Source: Streptococcus urinalis 2285-97 (GTDB lineage: Bacteria > Bacillota > Bacilli > Lactobacillales > Streptococcaceae). From it: 64,000 nucleotides of DNA. The notes below the pieces were generated by a model. The model was not told the DNA's origin. It saw only the letters and a program-made list of their open reading frames with translations, and did not search any database. Of the stretch, positions 27,559 to 39,345 are shown piece after piece. Every line of letters begins with the position of its first letter. The stretch's first letter is position 1. The stretch is from the NCBI RefSeq assembly GCF_000188055.2, contig NZ_AEUZ02000001.1:1006001-1070000 (forward strand), given 5' to 3'. The position numbers and the translations under genes are program-made.

Positions 27559-28932
27559 ATGAGTAAAATCGTTGTTGTTGGTGCAAACCACGCTGGTACA
27601 TCAAGTGTTAATACAATTCTTGATAATTATGGAAGTGAAAATGAAGTTGTTGTTTTTGACCAAAATTCAAATATTTCATTTTTAGGTTGTGGTATGGCAC
27701 TTTGGATCGGAAAGCAAATTTCTGGTTCGGATGGTCTATTCTATGCAAATAAAGAACTTTTAGAGTCTAAAGGTGCAACAGTTTACATGAAGTCTCCAGT
27801 TCAATCAATCGATTATGATGCTAAAACAATTACTGCTTTAGTTGATGGAAAAGAACATGTTGAATCATATGATAAACTCATTTTAGCAACAGGTTCACAA
27901 CCTATCTTGCCTCCTATTGAAGGTGCAGAAATTAAAGAAGGTAGCTTAGAATTTGAAGCAACGTTGGAAAACTTACAATTTGTAAAATTATTCCAAAATG
28001 CACAACAAGTTATTGATAAATTGCAATCAAAATCTGATGAACTCAATAAAGTTGCAGTTGTTGGAGCTGGTTATATTGGCGTTGAATTAGCTGAAGCTTT
28101 CAAACGTCTAGGAAAAGAAGTTGTCTTAGTAGATGTTGTTGATACATGTTTAGCAGGTTATTATGACCGTGACCTTTCAGATATGATGCGTAAGAATCTA
28201 TCTGATAATGGAATCGAACTTGCATTTGGTGAGACTGTTAAAGCCATTGAAGGCAATGGCAAAGTAGAACGAATTGTAACAGATAAGACGAGTCGTGATG
28301 TTGATATGGTTGTTTTAGCTGTTGGTTTCCGTCCAAATACGTCATTAGGAAATGGTAAACTTGAAACTTTCCGTAATGGTGCCTTTCTTGTAAATAAAAA
28401 ACAAGAAACAAGCATTAAAGATGTTTACGCAATCGGAGATTGTGCAACAGTTTATGATAATGCTATCAACGATACAAACTACATTGCTTTAGCTTCAAAT
28501 GCACTTCGTTCTGGTATGGTTGCTGGACATAACGCAGCAGGTCATGAAATTGATTCTTTAGGTGTTCAAGGATCAAACGGTATTTCAATTTTTGGCTTGA
28601 ATATGGTTTCAACCGGTCTTACTGAAGAAAAAGCAAAACGTTTTGGTTTTAATCCAGCAGTAACTGAAATTACGGATCAACAAAAAGCAGGTTTCATGGA
28701 ACATGGTAATTATGATGTAACACTTAAAATCGTCTATGACAAAGATAGCCGACTTGTTTTAGGAGCACAAATGGCTTCTTATGGTGATATCTCAATGGGT
28801 ATTCACATGTTCTCACTCGCAATTCAAGAAAAAGTAACCATTGATCGTTTAGCACTTCTTGATTTGTTCTTCTTACCTCATTTTAATCAACCATTATCAT
28901 ATATTGCTAAAGCTTCACTAGCAGCAAAATAG
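27559..28932 (+). CDS. nox: Water-forming NADH oxidase
   Basis: Nox reduces oxygen to water with NADH and FAD, regenerating NAD and removing oxygen. The 457-aa protein has the FAD motif [12 protein letters not shown], the redox Cys44 in [11 protein letters not shown], the NADH-binding [17 protein letters not shown] and [14 protein letters not shown] near the C-terminal FAD site. I chose the ATG at 27559 because it gives MSKIVVVG, the standard start; an upstream in-frame ATG overlaps the promoter. A Rex-like box lies in the promoter and a strong terminator follows. Confidence 0.95.
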   Translation: MSKIVVVGANHAGTSSVNTILDNYGSENEVVVFDQNSNISFLGCGMALWIGKQISGSDGLFYANKELLESKGATVYMKSPVQSIDYDAKTITALVDGKEHVESYDKLILATGSQPILPPIEGAEIKEGSLEFEATLENLQFVKLFQNAQQVIDKLQSKSDELNKVAVVGAGYIGVELAEAFKRLGKEVVLVDVVDTCLAGYYDRDLSDMMRKNLSDNGIELAFGETVKAIEGNGKVERIVTDKTSRDVDMVVLAVGFRPNTSLGNGKLETFRNGAFLVNKKQETSIKDVYAIGDCATVYDNAINDTNYIALASNALRSGMVAGHNAAGHEIDSLGVQGSNGISIFGLNMVSTGLTEEKAKRFGFNPAVTEITDQQKAGFMEHGNYDVTLKIVYDKDSRLVLGAQMASYGDISMGIHMFSLAIQEKVTIDRLALLDLFFLPHFNQPLSYIAKASLAAK

Positions 28933-28943
28933 AAATAGAAAAA

Positions 28944-28974
28944 GAAAAGACTTGGTTTATTCCAAGTCTTTTTA
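28944..28974 (+). terminator. Terminator after nox
   Basis: AAAAGACTTGG and CCAAGTCTTTT form a perfect stem with loop TTTATT and a T run. Confidence 0.85.
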
Positions 28975-28983
28975 ATATAAATC

Positions 28984-29014
28984 AAAAAGCCATCTAGCAA
29001 GATAGCTTTTTTTA
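28984..29014 (-). terminator. Terminator after ldh
   Basis: Read on the minus strand, AAAAGCTATCT and AGATGGCTTTT pair (one G-U) around a short loop, ending in a T run just past the ldh stop. Confidence 0.75.
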
Positions 29015-29018
29015 ATCT

Positions 29019-30125
<1,107 letters not shown>

Positions 30126-30188
30126 TTACAAAACTGATTTTAAATCGGTTTTGGGTATCGCTTACAAGATGAAAAATAAGCCATTTTA

Positions 30189-30197
30189 TGATATAAT
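30189..30197 (+). promoter_or_regulatory. Extended -10 promoter of gyrA
   Basis: TGATATAAT is an extended -10 located 39 bp before the gyrA start. Confidence 0.6.
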
Positions 30198-30235
30198 TGT
30201 AGAGAGTTACAGACTAGAAAAGGAGCATTCCTTAA

Positions 30236-32692
30236 ATGCAAGATAGAAATTTAATTGACGTTAATCTAACGAGTGAAATGAAAACAAGTTTCATTGATTA
30301 CGCCATGAGTGTTATCGTCGCAAGAGCATTGCCAGATGTTCGTGATGGCTTAAAACCGGTTCATCGTCGTATTCTTTATGGGATGAATGAATTAGGTGTG
30401 ACACCTGATAAACCTCATAAAAAATCAGCACGTATTACTGGTGATGTCATGGGTAAATACCATCCTCACGGGGATTCATCTATTTATGAAGCAATGGTAA
30501 GAATGGCTCAGTGGTGGTCATATCGTCACATGTTAGTAGATGGGCACGGTAACTTTGGTTCTATGGATGGTGACGGTGCCGCTGCACAGCGTTATACTGA
30601 AGCAAGGATGAGTAAAATTGCACTTGAAATGCTACGTGATATTAATAAAAATACCGTAGATTTTCAAGATAACTATGATGGTTCAGAACGTGAACCACTT
30701 GTTTTACCATCACGTTTTCCTAATTTATTAGTTAACGGTGCTACTGGTATTGCTGTAGGTATGGCTACTAACATACCACCACATAATTTAGGTGAGTCAA
30801 TTGATGCCGTCAAACTTGTCATGGATAATCCTGAAGTCACAACTAAAGAATTGATGGAAGTTATTCCTGGGCCTGATTTTCCAACTGGTGCCCTCGTCAT
30901 GGGAAAATCTGGTATACATAGAGCTTATGAGACTGGAAAAGGATCAATTGTCTTAAGATCACGCACTGAGATTGAAACAACCAAAAATGGAAAAGAACGT
31001 ATTATTGTTACTGAGTTTCCTTATGGAGTCAATAAAACAAAAGTCCATGAGCATATTGTAAGATTAGCTCAAGAAAAACGGGTAGAAGGAATCACTGCAG
31101 TCCGTGATGAGTCAAGTCGTGAAGGTGTGCGATTTGTCATTGAAGTGAGACGTGATGCATCTGCCAATGTTATTTTAAATAATCTTTTCAAATTAACAAG
31201 TCTACAAACTAATTTTAGTTTTAATATGCTTGCCATTGAAAAAGGTGTTCCGAAAATCTTGTCTTTACGACAAATTATTGATAATTATATTGAACACCAA
31301 AAAGAAGTCATTGTTAGACGGACACAATTTGATAAAGACAAGGCAGAAGCGAGAGCTCATATTTTAGAAGGCTTGTTAATTGCACTTGATCATTTAGATG
31401 AAGTGATTAGTATTATTCGAAATAGTCAAACAGATGTTATCGCTCAAAATGAATTGATGAGTCGCTTTGATTTAACTGATCGCCAAAGTCAAGCTATTTT
31501 GGATATGCGTCTTCGTCGCTTAACTGGTTTGGAAAGAGAAAAAATCCAGTCTGAATATGATAATCTGATTGCTTTGATTGCTGATTTAGCTGATATTTTA
31601 GCAAAACCTGAAAGAGTTATTTTAATTATCAAAGAAGAAATGGATGAGATTAAGCGGAAATATGCGGATGCCAGACGTACAGAACTTATGGTAGGGGAAG
31701 TTATCTCTCTTGAAGATGAAGACTTAATCGAAGAAGAAGATGTTCTTATCACACTTTCTAATAAAGGCTATATTAAACGTTTAGCTCAAGATGAATTCAG
31801 AGCTCAAAAACGAGGTGGGCGCGGTGTTCAAGGAACAGGTGTCAATGATGATGACTTTGTTAAAGAGTTATTATCTACTAATACACATGACCATGTCTAC
31901 TTTATGACTAATAAAGGTCGTGTCTATCGTCTTAAAGGTTATGAAATTCCTGAGTATGGTCGTTCAGCTAAAGGATTACCGATTGTTAATCTCTTAAAAT
32001 TAGACGAGCATGAAACTATTCAGACAATTATCTCTGAAAAAGCAGATCCTGATAAAGAAAATTATTTCTTCTTTGTGACAAAACATGGTGTTGTTAAACG
32101 CACAAAAGAATCTGAATTTAGAAATATTAGACAAAATGGTCTAAAAGCTTTAGGTCTTAAAGAAGGCGATGAATTAATCAATGTTTTCCTAACGAATGGT
32201 ACTGATGATATTATTATAGGAACAAAACTTGGTTATAGTGTTCGTTTTAATGAGTCTGATGTCAGATCAATGAGTCGATCTGCGACTGGTGTTCGTGGAG
32301 TCAAATTGCGTGATGAAGATCAAGTTGTCAGTGCTGCTAGAATTACTGACAGCCAGGAAGTATTAGTCATTACAGAAAATGGCTATGGAAAACGAACAGC
32401 AGCGACTGAATACCCAACTAAAGGTCGTGGTGGTAAAGGTATTAAGACTGCCAATATTACAAGTAAAAATGGTCCTTTAGCTGGATTGTTAACAGTGAAT
32501 GGTGATGAAGACATCATGATTATCACCAATACAGGTGTCATTATCCGGACAAACGTAGCTAATATTTCACAAACTGGAAGAGCTACTCTCGGTGTGAAAG
32601 TGATGCGCCTTGATCAAGAATCTAAAATCATGACATTTACACTTGTTGATTCTGAAGCAAAAGAAATTGAAGAATCAGTAGAGGAGGACTAG
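30236..32692 (+). CDS. gyrA: DNA gyrase subunit A
   Basis: GyrA cuts and rejoins DNA in gyrase. The 818-aa protein has the catalytic Tyr120 in [11 protein letters not shown] and a C-terminal domain of repeated beta-pinwheel blades, including the GyrA-box-like [12 protein letters not shown]. The quinolone-resistance region reads [12 protein letters not shown] with Ser81 and Glu85, the susceptible form in streptococci. AAAGGAG precedes the ATG. It is followed after 4 bp by srtA, a conserved pair in this group. Confidence 0.97.
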   Translation: MQDRNLIDVNLTSEMKTSFIDYAMSVIVARALPDVRDGLKPVHRRILYGMNELGVTPDKPHKKSARITGDVMGKYHPHGDSSIYEAMVRMAQWWSYRHMLVDGHGNFGSMDGDGAAAQRYTEARMSKIALEMLRDINKNTVDFQDNYDGSEREPLVLPSRFPNLLVNGATGIAVGMATNIPPHNLGESIDAVKLVMDNPEVTTKELMEVIPGPDFPTGALVMGKSGIHRAYETGKGSIVLRSRTEIETTKNGKERIIVTEFPYGVNKTKVHEHIVRLAQEKRVEGITAVRDESSREGVRFVIEVRRDASANVILNNLFKLTSLQTNFSFNMLAIEKGVPKILSLRQIIDNYIEHQKEVIVRRTQFDKDKAEARAHILEGLLIALDHLDEVISIIRNSQTDVIAQNELMSRFDLTDRQSQAILDMRLRRLTGLEREKIQSEYDNLIALIADLADILAKPERVILIIKEEMDEIKRKYADARRTELMVGEVISLEDEDLIEEEDVLITLSNKGYIKRLAQDEFRAQKRGGRGVQGTGVNDDDFVKELLSTNTHDHVYFMTNKGRVYRLKGYEIPEYGRSAKGLPIVNLLKLDEHETIQTIISEKADPDKENYFFFVTKHGVVKRTKESEFRNIRQNGLKALGLKEGDELINVFLTNGTDDIIIGTKLGYSVRFNESDVRSMSRSATGVRGVKLRDEDQVVSAARITDSQEVLVITENGYGKRTAATEYPTKGRGGKGIKTANITSKNGPLAGLLTVNGDEDIMIITNTGVIIRTNVANISQTGRATLGVKVMRLDQESKIMTFTLVDSEAKEIEESVEED

Positions 32693-32696
32693 TCCC

Positions 32697-33443
32697 TTGA
32701 AAAAAAGACAAGTGACAAAATCTAAAGTTTGGAACTTTTTAAGATGGTTACTAGTAGTTATTCTATTAACAATTGGTTTAGCTCTTATTTTTAATAAGTC
32801 AATTAGAAATACTATTATTGCACATAATACCAATAAGTACCAAGTCTCAAAGGTATCAAAGAAAACACTCGATAAAAATAAGAAAACAAAAACAACTTAT
32901 AATTTTTCAAGTGTAAAATCTGTTAGTACAGATTCTGTTCTTGAGGCACAGATGAACTCACAACAGCTACCTGTTATTGGTGGTATAGCAATACCAGAGG
33001 TTAACATTAATCTACCAATTTTTAAAGGTTTAGGAAATACAGAACTAACTTATGGCGCTGGAACAATGAAAGAAAATCAAATTATGGGTGGTGAAAACAA
33101 TTATGCACTAGCTAGCCATCACATTTTTGGTATCACTGGTGCATCAGATATGCTTTTTTCACCATTGGAAAAAGCAAAGGTTGGTATGAAAATCTATCTT
33201 ACAGATAAAGATAAAGTTTATACTTATGACATCTCAAAAGTTAATGCTGTAACACCTGAGCATGTTGAAGTTATTGATGATACTCCAGGAGTCAGCGAAG
33301 TGACTCTAGTTACTTGTACAGATGCTGAAGCTACAGAACGAATTATCGTTCATGGAACCTTAACAAAAACTGAGTCATATACAAAGGCTTCAAAAGAAAT
33401 CAAAAAAGCGTTTGATACCTCATACAATCAAGTAGAATTATAA
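32697..33443 (+). CDS. srtA: Sortase A (class A housekeeping sortase)
   Basis: SrtA cuts LPXTG surface proteins and attaches them to the cell wall. The 248-aa protein has an N-terminal signal anchor (about 13-32) and a sortase fold. The catalytic His is in LASHHIFGI (about 141-142), Cys207 is in VTLVTCTDAEA, and Arg215 is in ATERIIVHG. The TTG start at 32697 is the only reasonable one and follows GAGGAGG in the end of gyrA. Most of its substrate genes must lie outside this window, since no LPXTG protein is seen here. Confidence 0.95.
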   Translation: MKKRQVTKSKVWNFLRWLLVVILLTIGLALIFNKSIRNTIIAHNTNKYQVSKVSKKTLDKNKKTKTTYNFSSVKSVSTDSVLEAQMNSQQLPVIGGIAIPEVNINLPIFKGLGNTELTYGAGTMKENQIMGGENNYALASHHIFGITGASDMLFSPLEKAKVGMKIYLTDKDKVYTYDISKVNAVTPEHVEVIDDTPGVSEVTLVTCTDAEATERIIVHGTLTKTESYTKASKEIKKAFDTSYNQVEL

Positions 33444-33445
33444 CC

Positions 33446-33480
33446 AAAAAAACAATCAGTTGATAGCTGGTTGTTTTATC
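33446..33480 (+). terminator. Terminator after srtA
   Basis: AAACAATCAG and CTGGTTGTTT pair, including a G-U, around TTGATAG, followed by a short T run. Confidence 0.7.
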
Positions 33481-33496
33481 CCAAAAAAGGAGAAAA

Positions 33497-33910
33497 ATGA
33501 ATCTAGATACTATCCACCATATTGCTATCATCGTATCTAATTATGAAAAATCAAAGATATTTTATGTTGAAAAATTGGGCTTTGAAATTATCAGAGAAAA
33601 TTATAGACCTGAAAGAGCCGATTATAAATTAGATTTAAAATGTGGCTCAATAGAACTTGAAATTTTTGGAAGTTCACTTTCAGACAAGAATTATCAAGCA
33701 CCTCCAAAACGTATTGGTTTACCAGAATGGCCACGAGAAGCTTGTGGTTTAAGACATTTAGCTTTGAAAGTGACAAATATCGAAGAAAAAGTTGAAGAAT
33801 TAAAAGCGTTAGATATCAATGTAGAACCTATTAGACATGATACTTTTACTGGTGAAAAAATGACATTCTTTTTTGATCCAGACGGACTGCCTTTAGAATT
33901 ACACGAGTAA
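33497..33910 (+). CDS. VOC/glyoxalase family metalloenzyme-like protein
   Basis: The 137-aa protein has two beta-alpha-beta-beta-beta modules of the vicinal oxygen chelate superfamily: HHIAIIVSNYEKSKIFYVEKLGFEIIRE at the start (33509-33592) and LRHLALKVTNIEEKV (about 86-100). The first-strand His, central His and C-terminal Glu (LPLELHE) are the usual metal ligands. It could be a lactoylglutathione-lyase-like or bacillithiol/thiol-detoxifying enzyme, but the substrate is unknown. AAAAAGGAG precedes the ATG. Confidence 0.85.
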   Translation: MNLDTIHHIAIIVSNYEKSKIFYVEKLGFEIIRENYRPERADYKLDLKCGSIELEIFGSSLSDKNYQAPPKRIGLPEWPREACGLRHLALKVTNIEEKVEELKALDINVEPIRHDTFTGEKMTFFFDPDGLPLELHE

Positions 33911-33970
33911 ACTTTTTGTCATTAGATTTTCATTATTTAATTAGCATATCATGATTTTATTAAAGAAATA

Positions 33971-33979
33971 TGTTATAAT
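33971..33979 (+). promoter_or_regulatory. Extended -10 promoter of the small Pht-like gene
   Basis: TGTTATAAT lies 33 bp before the ATG at 34012. A weak AAATCTAAG stretch is the only ribosome-site candidate. Confidence 0.5.
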
Positions 33980-34011
33980 ATTATTTTAAAAGATTAATGG
34001 AAATCTAAGAT

Positions 34012-34452
34012 ATGTTTAAAAAGATAAAAAATATATTATCATTGTGCCTTATTCTTTTTCTTACAATTGGGTTTATTGGGTTTATTTCTCAAAAATTAAG
34101 ACAAAGAAATAGAACAATAGCAATAACTATCAATAATTGGTATGCTTCTTCAAAAACTGACAAAAGATTGACAGGAAGTCATGAAAGGCAAAATCAAAAG
34201 GAAGAAGTTGTGGTTAATATTCAAAAAGGTGGCTATGTTACCAAGAAAAATGAAGCCTATTATTATTATGAAGGAAACATTCCTGAAAATAGTTTAATAA
34301 GTAATCAGTTATGCCTTCCTAGTACTTATCATTTTAAAAAAAGTGATATCAAAAAAGAGTATGAAGAATACTTTGTTGTTAAAGTTGAAGGAAAATTGTA
34401 TATTGTTCTAAAGAATCCTCATAATAAAAACAATATTCGAGAAATTGAGTAA
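34012..34452 (+). CDS. Small membrane-anchored protein with one histidine-free Pht-like domain
   Basis: The 146-aa protein has an N-terminal signal or anchor segment (LCLILFLTIGFIGFI, about 12-26) and a C-terminal domain. Aligned with the Pht lipoprotein at 36455, its VVVNIQKGGYVTKKNEAYYYYEGNIPEN corresponds to IVVKITDKGYVTSHGDHFHFYNGKVPYD, and FKKSDIKKEYEEYFVVKVEGKLYIVLK matches FKKSDVINEVKDGYIIKVNGNYDLYLK (positions 34327-34410). All three histidines of the zinc-binding HxxHxH triad are replaced (Lys, Ala, Tyr). It therefore looks like a single Pht repeat that no longer binds zinc this way. It has its own promoter; function unknown. Confidence 0.75.
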   Translation: MFKKIKNILSLCLILFLTIGFIGFISQKLRQRNRTIAITINNWYASSKTDKRLTGSHERQNQKEEVVVNIQKGGYVTKKNEAYYYYEGNIPENSLISNQLCLPSTYHFKKSDIKKEYEEYFVVKVEGKLYIVLKNPHNKNNIREIE

Positions 34453-34495
34453 GCTTTTTATAGTTTACTTTTTTTCATACACTTCCCTAAAATCA

Positions 34496-34504
34496 TGATA
34501 TAAT
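34496..34504 (+). promoter_or_regulatory. Extended -10 promoter of the DUF1002 gene
   Basis: TGATATAAT lies 49 bp before the ATG. TTCCCT (34483-34488) and AGGGAA (34514-34519) flank it as widely spaced inverted arms, perhaps by chance. Confidence 0.5.
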
Positions 34505-34552
34505 ACATATCTAAGGGAAAAAGAATAGGAAATTTAATTTTACGAGGTTATT

Positions 34553-35515
34553 ATGTCTTTAAAAAAATGTTTAACGCTATTTACCTTTATTGTAATGGGA
34601 CTTTTGATTGGACAGACAACAAGTTATGCAGCAAGTTCTTCATCGGTTCAAAAAGCAATCGATGAATCTTATGTTCAACCTGATTATGTTTTAGGCTATT
34701 CATTATCAGAGGATCAACGAACACAAACGTTACAGTTATTAGATTATAATGATGGTGTTGATACTCAAATCAAGACACTAACAACTAGTGCTTATGCAAA
34801 AATTATGAATGTGGCAGATGATGCTAGTTTACAACTTTATTCTTCAGTAAAGATTCAAAAATTAGGTAATAGTGAAACGCTAAAAGTGTCTATTGCCACA
34901 CCTGAAAATATCACAAAAGTCACACAAGATATGTATCGAAATGCAGCAGTTACACTTGGTATCGAACATGCTAGTATTATAGTAGCATCTCCAATTGCCG
35001 TAACTGGCGAATCTGCTTTAGCCGGAATTTATTATTCACTAGAACAAAATGGTGTGACTGTACCACAAGAGAACAAAGATTTAGCTCAAGAAGAATTAAA
35101 TGCTCTATCTGATATCAATTCTGAAAACCAAGGAAAAAGTGGTTATGATTCAGATAAGTTAAACGTTGCATTAACAGATATTAAGTCAGCCGTCGCAAAA
35201 GGTGGGTCTAACTTATCAAAAGAAGAAGTTCAAAAGATTGTTAATGACACGTTATCGAATTATGGTTTGAAAGATAGCATGACACAAAATCAAATTAATT
35301 TAATCATCAATTTTGCACTTAACTTGTCAAATAGTGATGTTATTTCGAATTCAAACTTTAGAAAAACTTTGAAATCATTAAAAAATAGTATTGTCTCAAA
35401 TGCAAAAGATCATTTCACTAATATCAACCTAAATTTTGATGCTAATAAAGCTATAGAAACTGGCAAAGGTATTTGGGAACAAATAATTGCTTTCTTTAAA
35501 CAATTTTTTAACTAA
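34553..35515 (+). CDS. Secreted DUF1002 protein
   Basis: The 320-aa protein has a classical signal peptide (MSLKKCLTLFTFIVMGLLIGQTTSYA, likely cleaved near residue 26) and a long mature part. SVKIQKLGNSETLKVSIATPENITKVTQDMYRNAAVTLGIEHASIIVASPIAVTGESALAGIYY (34847-35035) matches the DUF1002 (YexA-like) family as I recall it. The C-terminus ends with an amphipathic helix (IWEQIIAFFKQFFN) and has no LPXTG or second membrane anchor. Its role in streptococci is unknown. A strong terminator follows. Confidence 0.8.
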   Translation: MSLKKCLTLFTFIVMGLLIGQTTSYAASSSSVQKAIDESYVQPDYVLGYSLSEDQRTQTLQLLDYNDGVDTQIKTLTTSAYAKIMNVADDASLQLYSSVKIQKLGNSETLKVSIATPENITKVTQDMYRNAAVTLGIEHASIIVASPIAVTGESALAGIYYSLEQNGVTVPQENKDLAQEELNALSDINSENQGKSGYDSDKLNVALTDIKSAVAKGGSNLSKEEVQKIVNDTLSNYGLKDSMTQNQINLIINFALNLSNSDVISNSNFRKTLKSLKNSIVSNAKDHFTNINLNFDANKAIETGKGIWEQIIAFFKQFFN

Positions 35516-35516
35516 T

Positions 35517-35544
35517 AAAAAACCCCTTAAAATAAGGGGTTTTT
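35517..35544. terminator. Bidirectional terminator between the DUF1002 gene and traX
   Basis: AAAACCCCTTA and TAAGGGGTTTT form a perfect stem with flanking A and T runs. Confidence 0.85.
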
Positions 35545-35557
35545 AGTTTATCAAAAA

Positions 35558-36249
35558 TTAAATAAGATACAAAACAGTTAAGTGTAGAGGGTAAAAAGCG
35601 TAGAATCCCCATATAATGACTGGTGAATTAAGTCCACGTTGACCATTATAGTGATTCAGTAAATAAATTACTGGCAACAATCCAAAACTTGAAATGACAT
35701 CAATCCAGTCAAGTACTGTCAAATCATCTAATGGTTTGGCGCTAATAAATAACCAAATCATGATGAAACAAGCAATAAGGATTGTATTTCTAATAGCTTT
35801 TTGATTACCATGATAAAAATAAAAAGCTAAGATAATTGGTATTCCAAAAGGTACCCAGTCAAATAAAAAGGAGCAGAAAAATAGAACTAGTAAAAGAAAA
35901 CTTTTAAAAAAAGGATTAATTCGAGATGCTATAACTATCATGGATAGAAGACCAAGGAATAAGGTGAATAATATATTGTTTGGTAATAAACTTGAAAAGT
36001 GAAAGGTAAGATAGAAAGTAAGGCAAAAATAAATAGTCTTAGGGCGTATTTTTTTACATTTTTAGTATAAATAAAACCTTCTACCAATAAATATGCCATG
36101 ATTGGAAAGGTAAATAAGCCAATAAACTCAGTCAAAAAATAAAGATAAGGATAGCTATTTGCAACTTGAAAAACATGACCAAAGTGATTGATAAACATGG
36201 CAATAATAGCGATGATTTTTAAATGGAATGCATTAAATTTAATGTGCAT
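35558..36249 (-). pseudogene. TraX-family membrane protein, frameshifted
   Basis: Two overlapping minus-strand frames together form one TraX-like polytopic protein of about 230 aa. The first (start 36249) gives FNAFHLKIIAIIAMFINHFGHVF, typical of TraX, and runs to LLSILPFTF. The second supplies SSLLPNNILFTLFLGLLSMIVIA and the remaining helices. Restoring one T in the run near 36000 (TTTT to TTTTT) joins them. TraX-like proteins are acyltransferase-related and act on F-pilin in E. coli; the streptococcal role is unknown. The lesion may be real or a sequencing error. Confidence 0.75.
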
Positions 36250-36376
36250 AAGACTCCTTTATAATTGAAAAATACATGTCTATTGTAACATAAAGAGAAT
36301 ATAAAATAATAAGAATTACTTAAAATAATGAGAAAAAAATGAATTTTTTTGATTGACAATCATTATTTTATGTCAT

Positions 36377-36396
36377 AAACTTAACTGGTTAAGTTT
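36377..36396 (+). promoter_or_regulatory. AdcR zinc-repressor box upstream of the Pht gene
   Basis: TTAACTGGTTAA (36381-36392) is a perfect match to the AdcR consensus TTAACNNGTTAA, and the palindrome extends to nine pairs on each side. It lies between TTGACA (36353-36358) and TATAAT (36396-36401) and overlaps an alternative -10 (TAAACT). Zinc-loaded AdcR should repress the gene. Confidence 0.85.
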
Positions 36397-36454
36397 ATAA
36401 TAAGGAGGAAACATTTTAAAAATCCAATTTTTTATTGTTTAGAAGGGAAGTATT

Positions 36455-39319
36455 ATGAAAAATAAAAAAATAATTGGTGCTGCAACTGCTGCGGTTTTAC
36501 TCTTTAGTGCTTGTTCATATGAATTAGGCAGATATCAGGCTGTTCAAAGTCAAGATAACAGTATTTCTTATGTAAAGCGTCATCACAAACCGATAAAATC
36601 TGCAAAAAATTCTGATAAGAGTCCTGATCAAATTAGTAAAGAAGAAGGAATATCTGCAGAACAAATTGTTGTAAAAATTACTGATAAAGGCTATGTAACA
36701 TCTCATGGGGATCATTTCCATTTTTACAATGGTAAAGTACCTTATGATGCTTTAATAAGCGAAGACTTAATTATGAAAGATCCTAATTATGTGTTTAAGA
36801 AATCAGATGTTATCAATGAAGTAAAAGATGGTTACATAATAAAAGTTAATGGTAATTATGACCTTTATTTAAAACCTGGAAGTAAACGTCAAAATGTTCG
36901 TACTAAAGAACAAATTGCAGAACAAGCAGCAAAAGGTGCCAAAGAAGCAAAACAAAAGGCACACAATCATAACAAATCATCCTCAGATACTGCTACTGTT
37001 AAAGCAATTAATCAAGCCAAAAAAGAAGGTCGCTATACAACTGATGATGGTTATATTTTTAGTCCAACAGATGTGATTGATGATATGGGAGATGCTTTTC
37101 TAGTACCACATGGAAATCATTTTCATTATATTCCTAAAAAGGATTTGTCACCAAGTGAACTTTCTGCAGCACAAGCATACTGGAACTCAAAAACTGGAAA
37201 ATCAAAAGTTAATCATGCTGTAAATCAAAATAATCCAAGAACAGAAAGAATTAACCATTCACATCAACCATCAACTCATGTAAATACACCTATTCCAAAT
37301 TGGTCAAACCCAATTATTCCATATCAACCTGAAAAACCTGGCCATACTGTCAATCATGACAATTCTATTAAACCAGCTTTACCAAAAAATGATAAAAACC
37401 ATAAACAACAAGATAATCAATACCAAGAACTTTTAAATTATCTTTATAGTTTACCTAAAGAACAACGACATATTGAAGAGGATGGCTTGATTTTTGATCC
37501 AAATCAAGTGACACGCGCAACGACATTTTGATTTGTTGTTCCACATGGTGATCATTGGCACGTTATCCCAAGAGAAAGATTATCTGCTTTAGAAATTCAA
37601 TTAGCTGAGATGCATTTAGGCATCTATCAACCTAAATCGGATGCTCCAAAGACAGAAGAACCTAACACTAAGAAGTCAGATAAAGATAAAATAGAAAATC
37701 CAAATTTAGAAATAAATCATAAAAAGGATTCTCATAAAGCTGATAGTCATGAACATGCTGTGACACCTTTAGAGGAACGTCAAGGAAAACCAAATTCTCA
37801 GATTGTCTACAGTCCAGAAGAAATAAAAAAGGCTAAAGCAAATGGTCAAACAACGACAAGTGATGGTTATATTTTTGATGCTAAAGATATCATAAACTTT
37901 GATGGTCAAGGATATACAACACCACACATGGACCATATTCATTATACTTTGGCTAAAGATCTATCTAAAGAGGAAAGAAAAGCTGCTCAAGAATTTTGGG
38001 AAAAACATAAAGAACAGCTTCTTGCTAAAAAGAAAGAAAATCATAATAAGGCTAATGAGATATTGAGTGATAATCACAAATATAAAGCTAAGAATTTGAT
38101 TGACTTATATAAAGAAGTTCCCGAAAAATTAGTGGTTCCATTGAATAAAATGTATTATCAATTGCAATACACAACACATATGAAAGGTAATGATACTTTT
38201 GTTCAACCACATCATGACCATTTTCATTATGTTAGCTTTGATATGATTGCTCAAATGAAAGCAATTCCTGAGGGATACACAATTGCTGATGTTTTTTCAA
38301 CTGTTAAATATTTGATTAATCACCCTGAGTCTAGACCTATGAAAGATGGCTGGGAAAGTAAAGAAGGACATATAACACAACCTGAAGAAAATGAATCTCC
38401 TGTGCCAACCGAAAGGCCAAAAAATCAACAACTTTTAACAACAGTTAAAGATATAGCATATGCTTATACTTATGACGCTTCTAACTGGCAACAGTTTGAA
38501 ACAAAATTGAAAAAATGGATGGATGAATATGAAGTTTCCATTGAAGAAATGCAATTCTATGATAATGGTGTTGTAGGTTTCCCACAATGCTTTGGTAGTA
38601 CCATTTACATTGATGAGTGGACTGAAGAAGAGGTTTCTCTTCCTCAATCAGCTTATATTATTGGTAAGTTAGTCAAAGCAGATTTGTATGAAAATGCTAC
38701 TTCATCTTATCTTAAAGAACTCTCAACGTTTTACAATGAAAAAACATGGGAAACTCTAGAGGCTAAATTGTTTGAAAAAGAGATTGATTTAAATAATGCT
38801 ACTTTCTATTCAGACGGAAGTGTTGGTTACAAAGATAGTAAGGGCAAAGAAATCTATATTAATATTAAAGAGTTAAAAACTGTTGCAAACCCTTCTCAAA
38901 ATGCTAACATTATTGGTCAGAATGGTAAATTTATTGGCAAACAAAATGTTGTTAAGTCAGACGAAAAGCCAAAAAACAATCCATCTGATTCCACACAAGC
39001 TAGTCCTAGAGAAAAGAGTAAATCAGAGAAACCTCTAGTCGAAACTAAACCCGAAGAACCCAAAAACAATGAAACCAACATTCAGAATGAGCAAAATGAG
39101 GGTCAAGATGTTGATCCAGAAATGTATGCTTACGAGTCAAAAGTAAAATCTTTATCTGCTAAATATGGTATGAATGAGACTGCATTTGAAGATGCTATCA
39201 CAAAAATTGGTAGTCACTATAGAGTTTCAATGGATCAAATTCAATTTAATGATGTCTTAACATTTACAAGTCAAGGCAAAACTATTCGTTATGACATTGT
39301 AAATGGTAAAGAACTATAA
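36455..39319 (+). pseudogene. Pht-type histidine triad lipoprotein, interrupted by an in-frame stop
   Basis: One frame of 954 codons encodes a Pht/HtpA-type surface lipoprotein that helps bind zinc. The lipidated Cys is residue 20 (LLFSACSYELG). HxxHxH triads lie at 84-89, 219-224, 364-369, 491-496 and 586-591. TGA at 37529-37531 (codon 359) falls between TRATTF and FVVPHGDHWH; one base change from GGA or a similar sense codon explains it. A 358-aa product would keep the anchor and two triads. The rest, with no signal peptide of its own, continues through two more triads and repeated C-terminal modules (for example YNEKTWETLEAKLFEKEIDL). The gene is under an AdcR box. Confidence 0.88.
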
Positions 39320-39345
39320 TTTTTTAATGATTGTTTCCTCTTTTA

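Noticed and set aside
30673..30900. Antisense open frames inside gyrA, ldh, ffh and other genes
   Set aside because: They lack ribosome sites, have unlikely composition and lie fully inside conserved genes.
36350..36372. Fur/PerR-like box in the Pht promoter
   Set aside because: ACAATCATTAT resembles half of a Fur-type palindrome but the other half is missing; the perfect AdcR box nearby explains regulation better.
37610..39319. Separate histidine triad gene starting at 37610
   Set aside because: It is in the same frame as 36455-37531, has no ribosome site or signal peptide, and sits inside the continuous Pht sequence; it is the downstream part of one interrupted gene.
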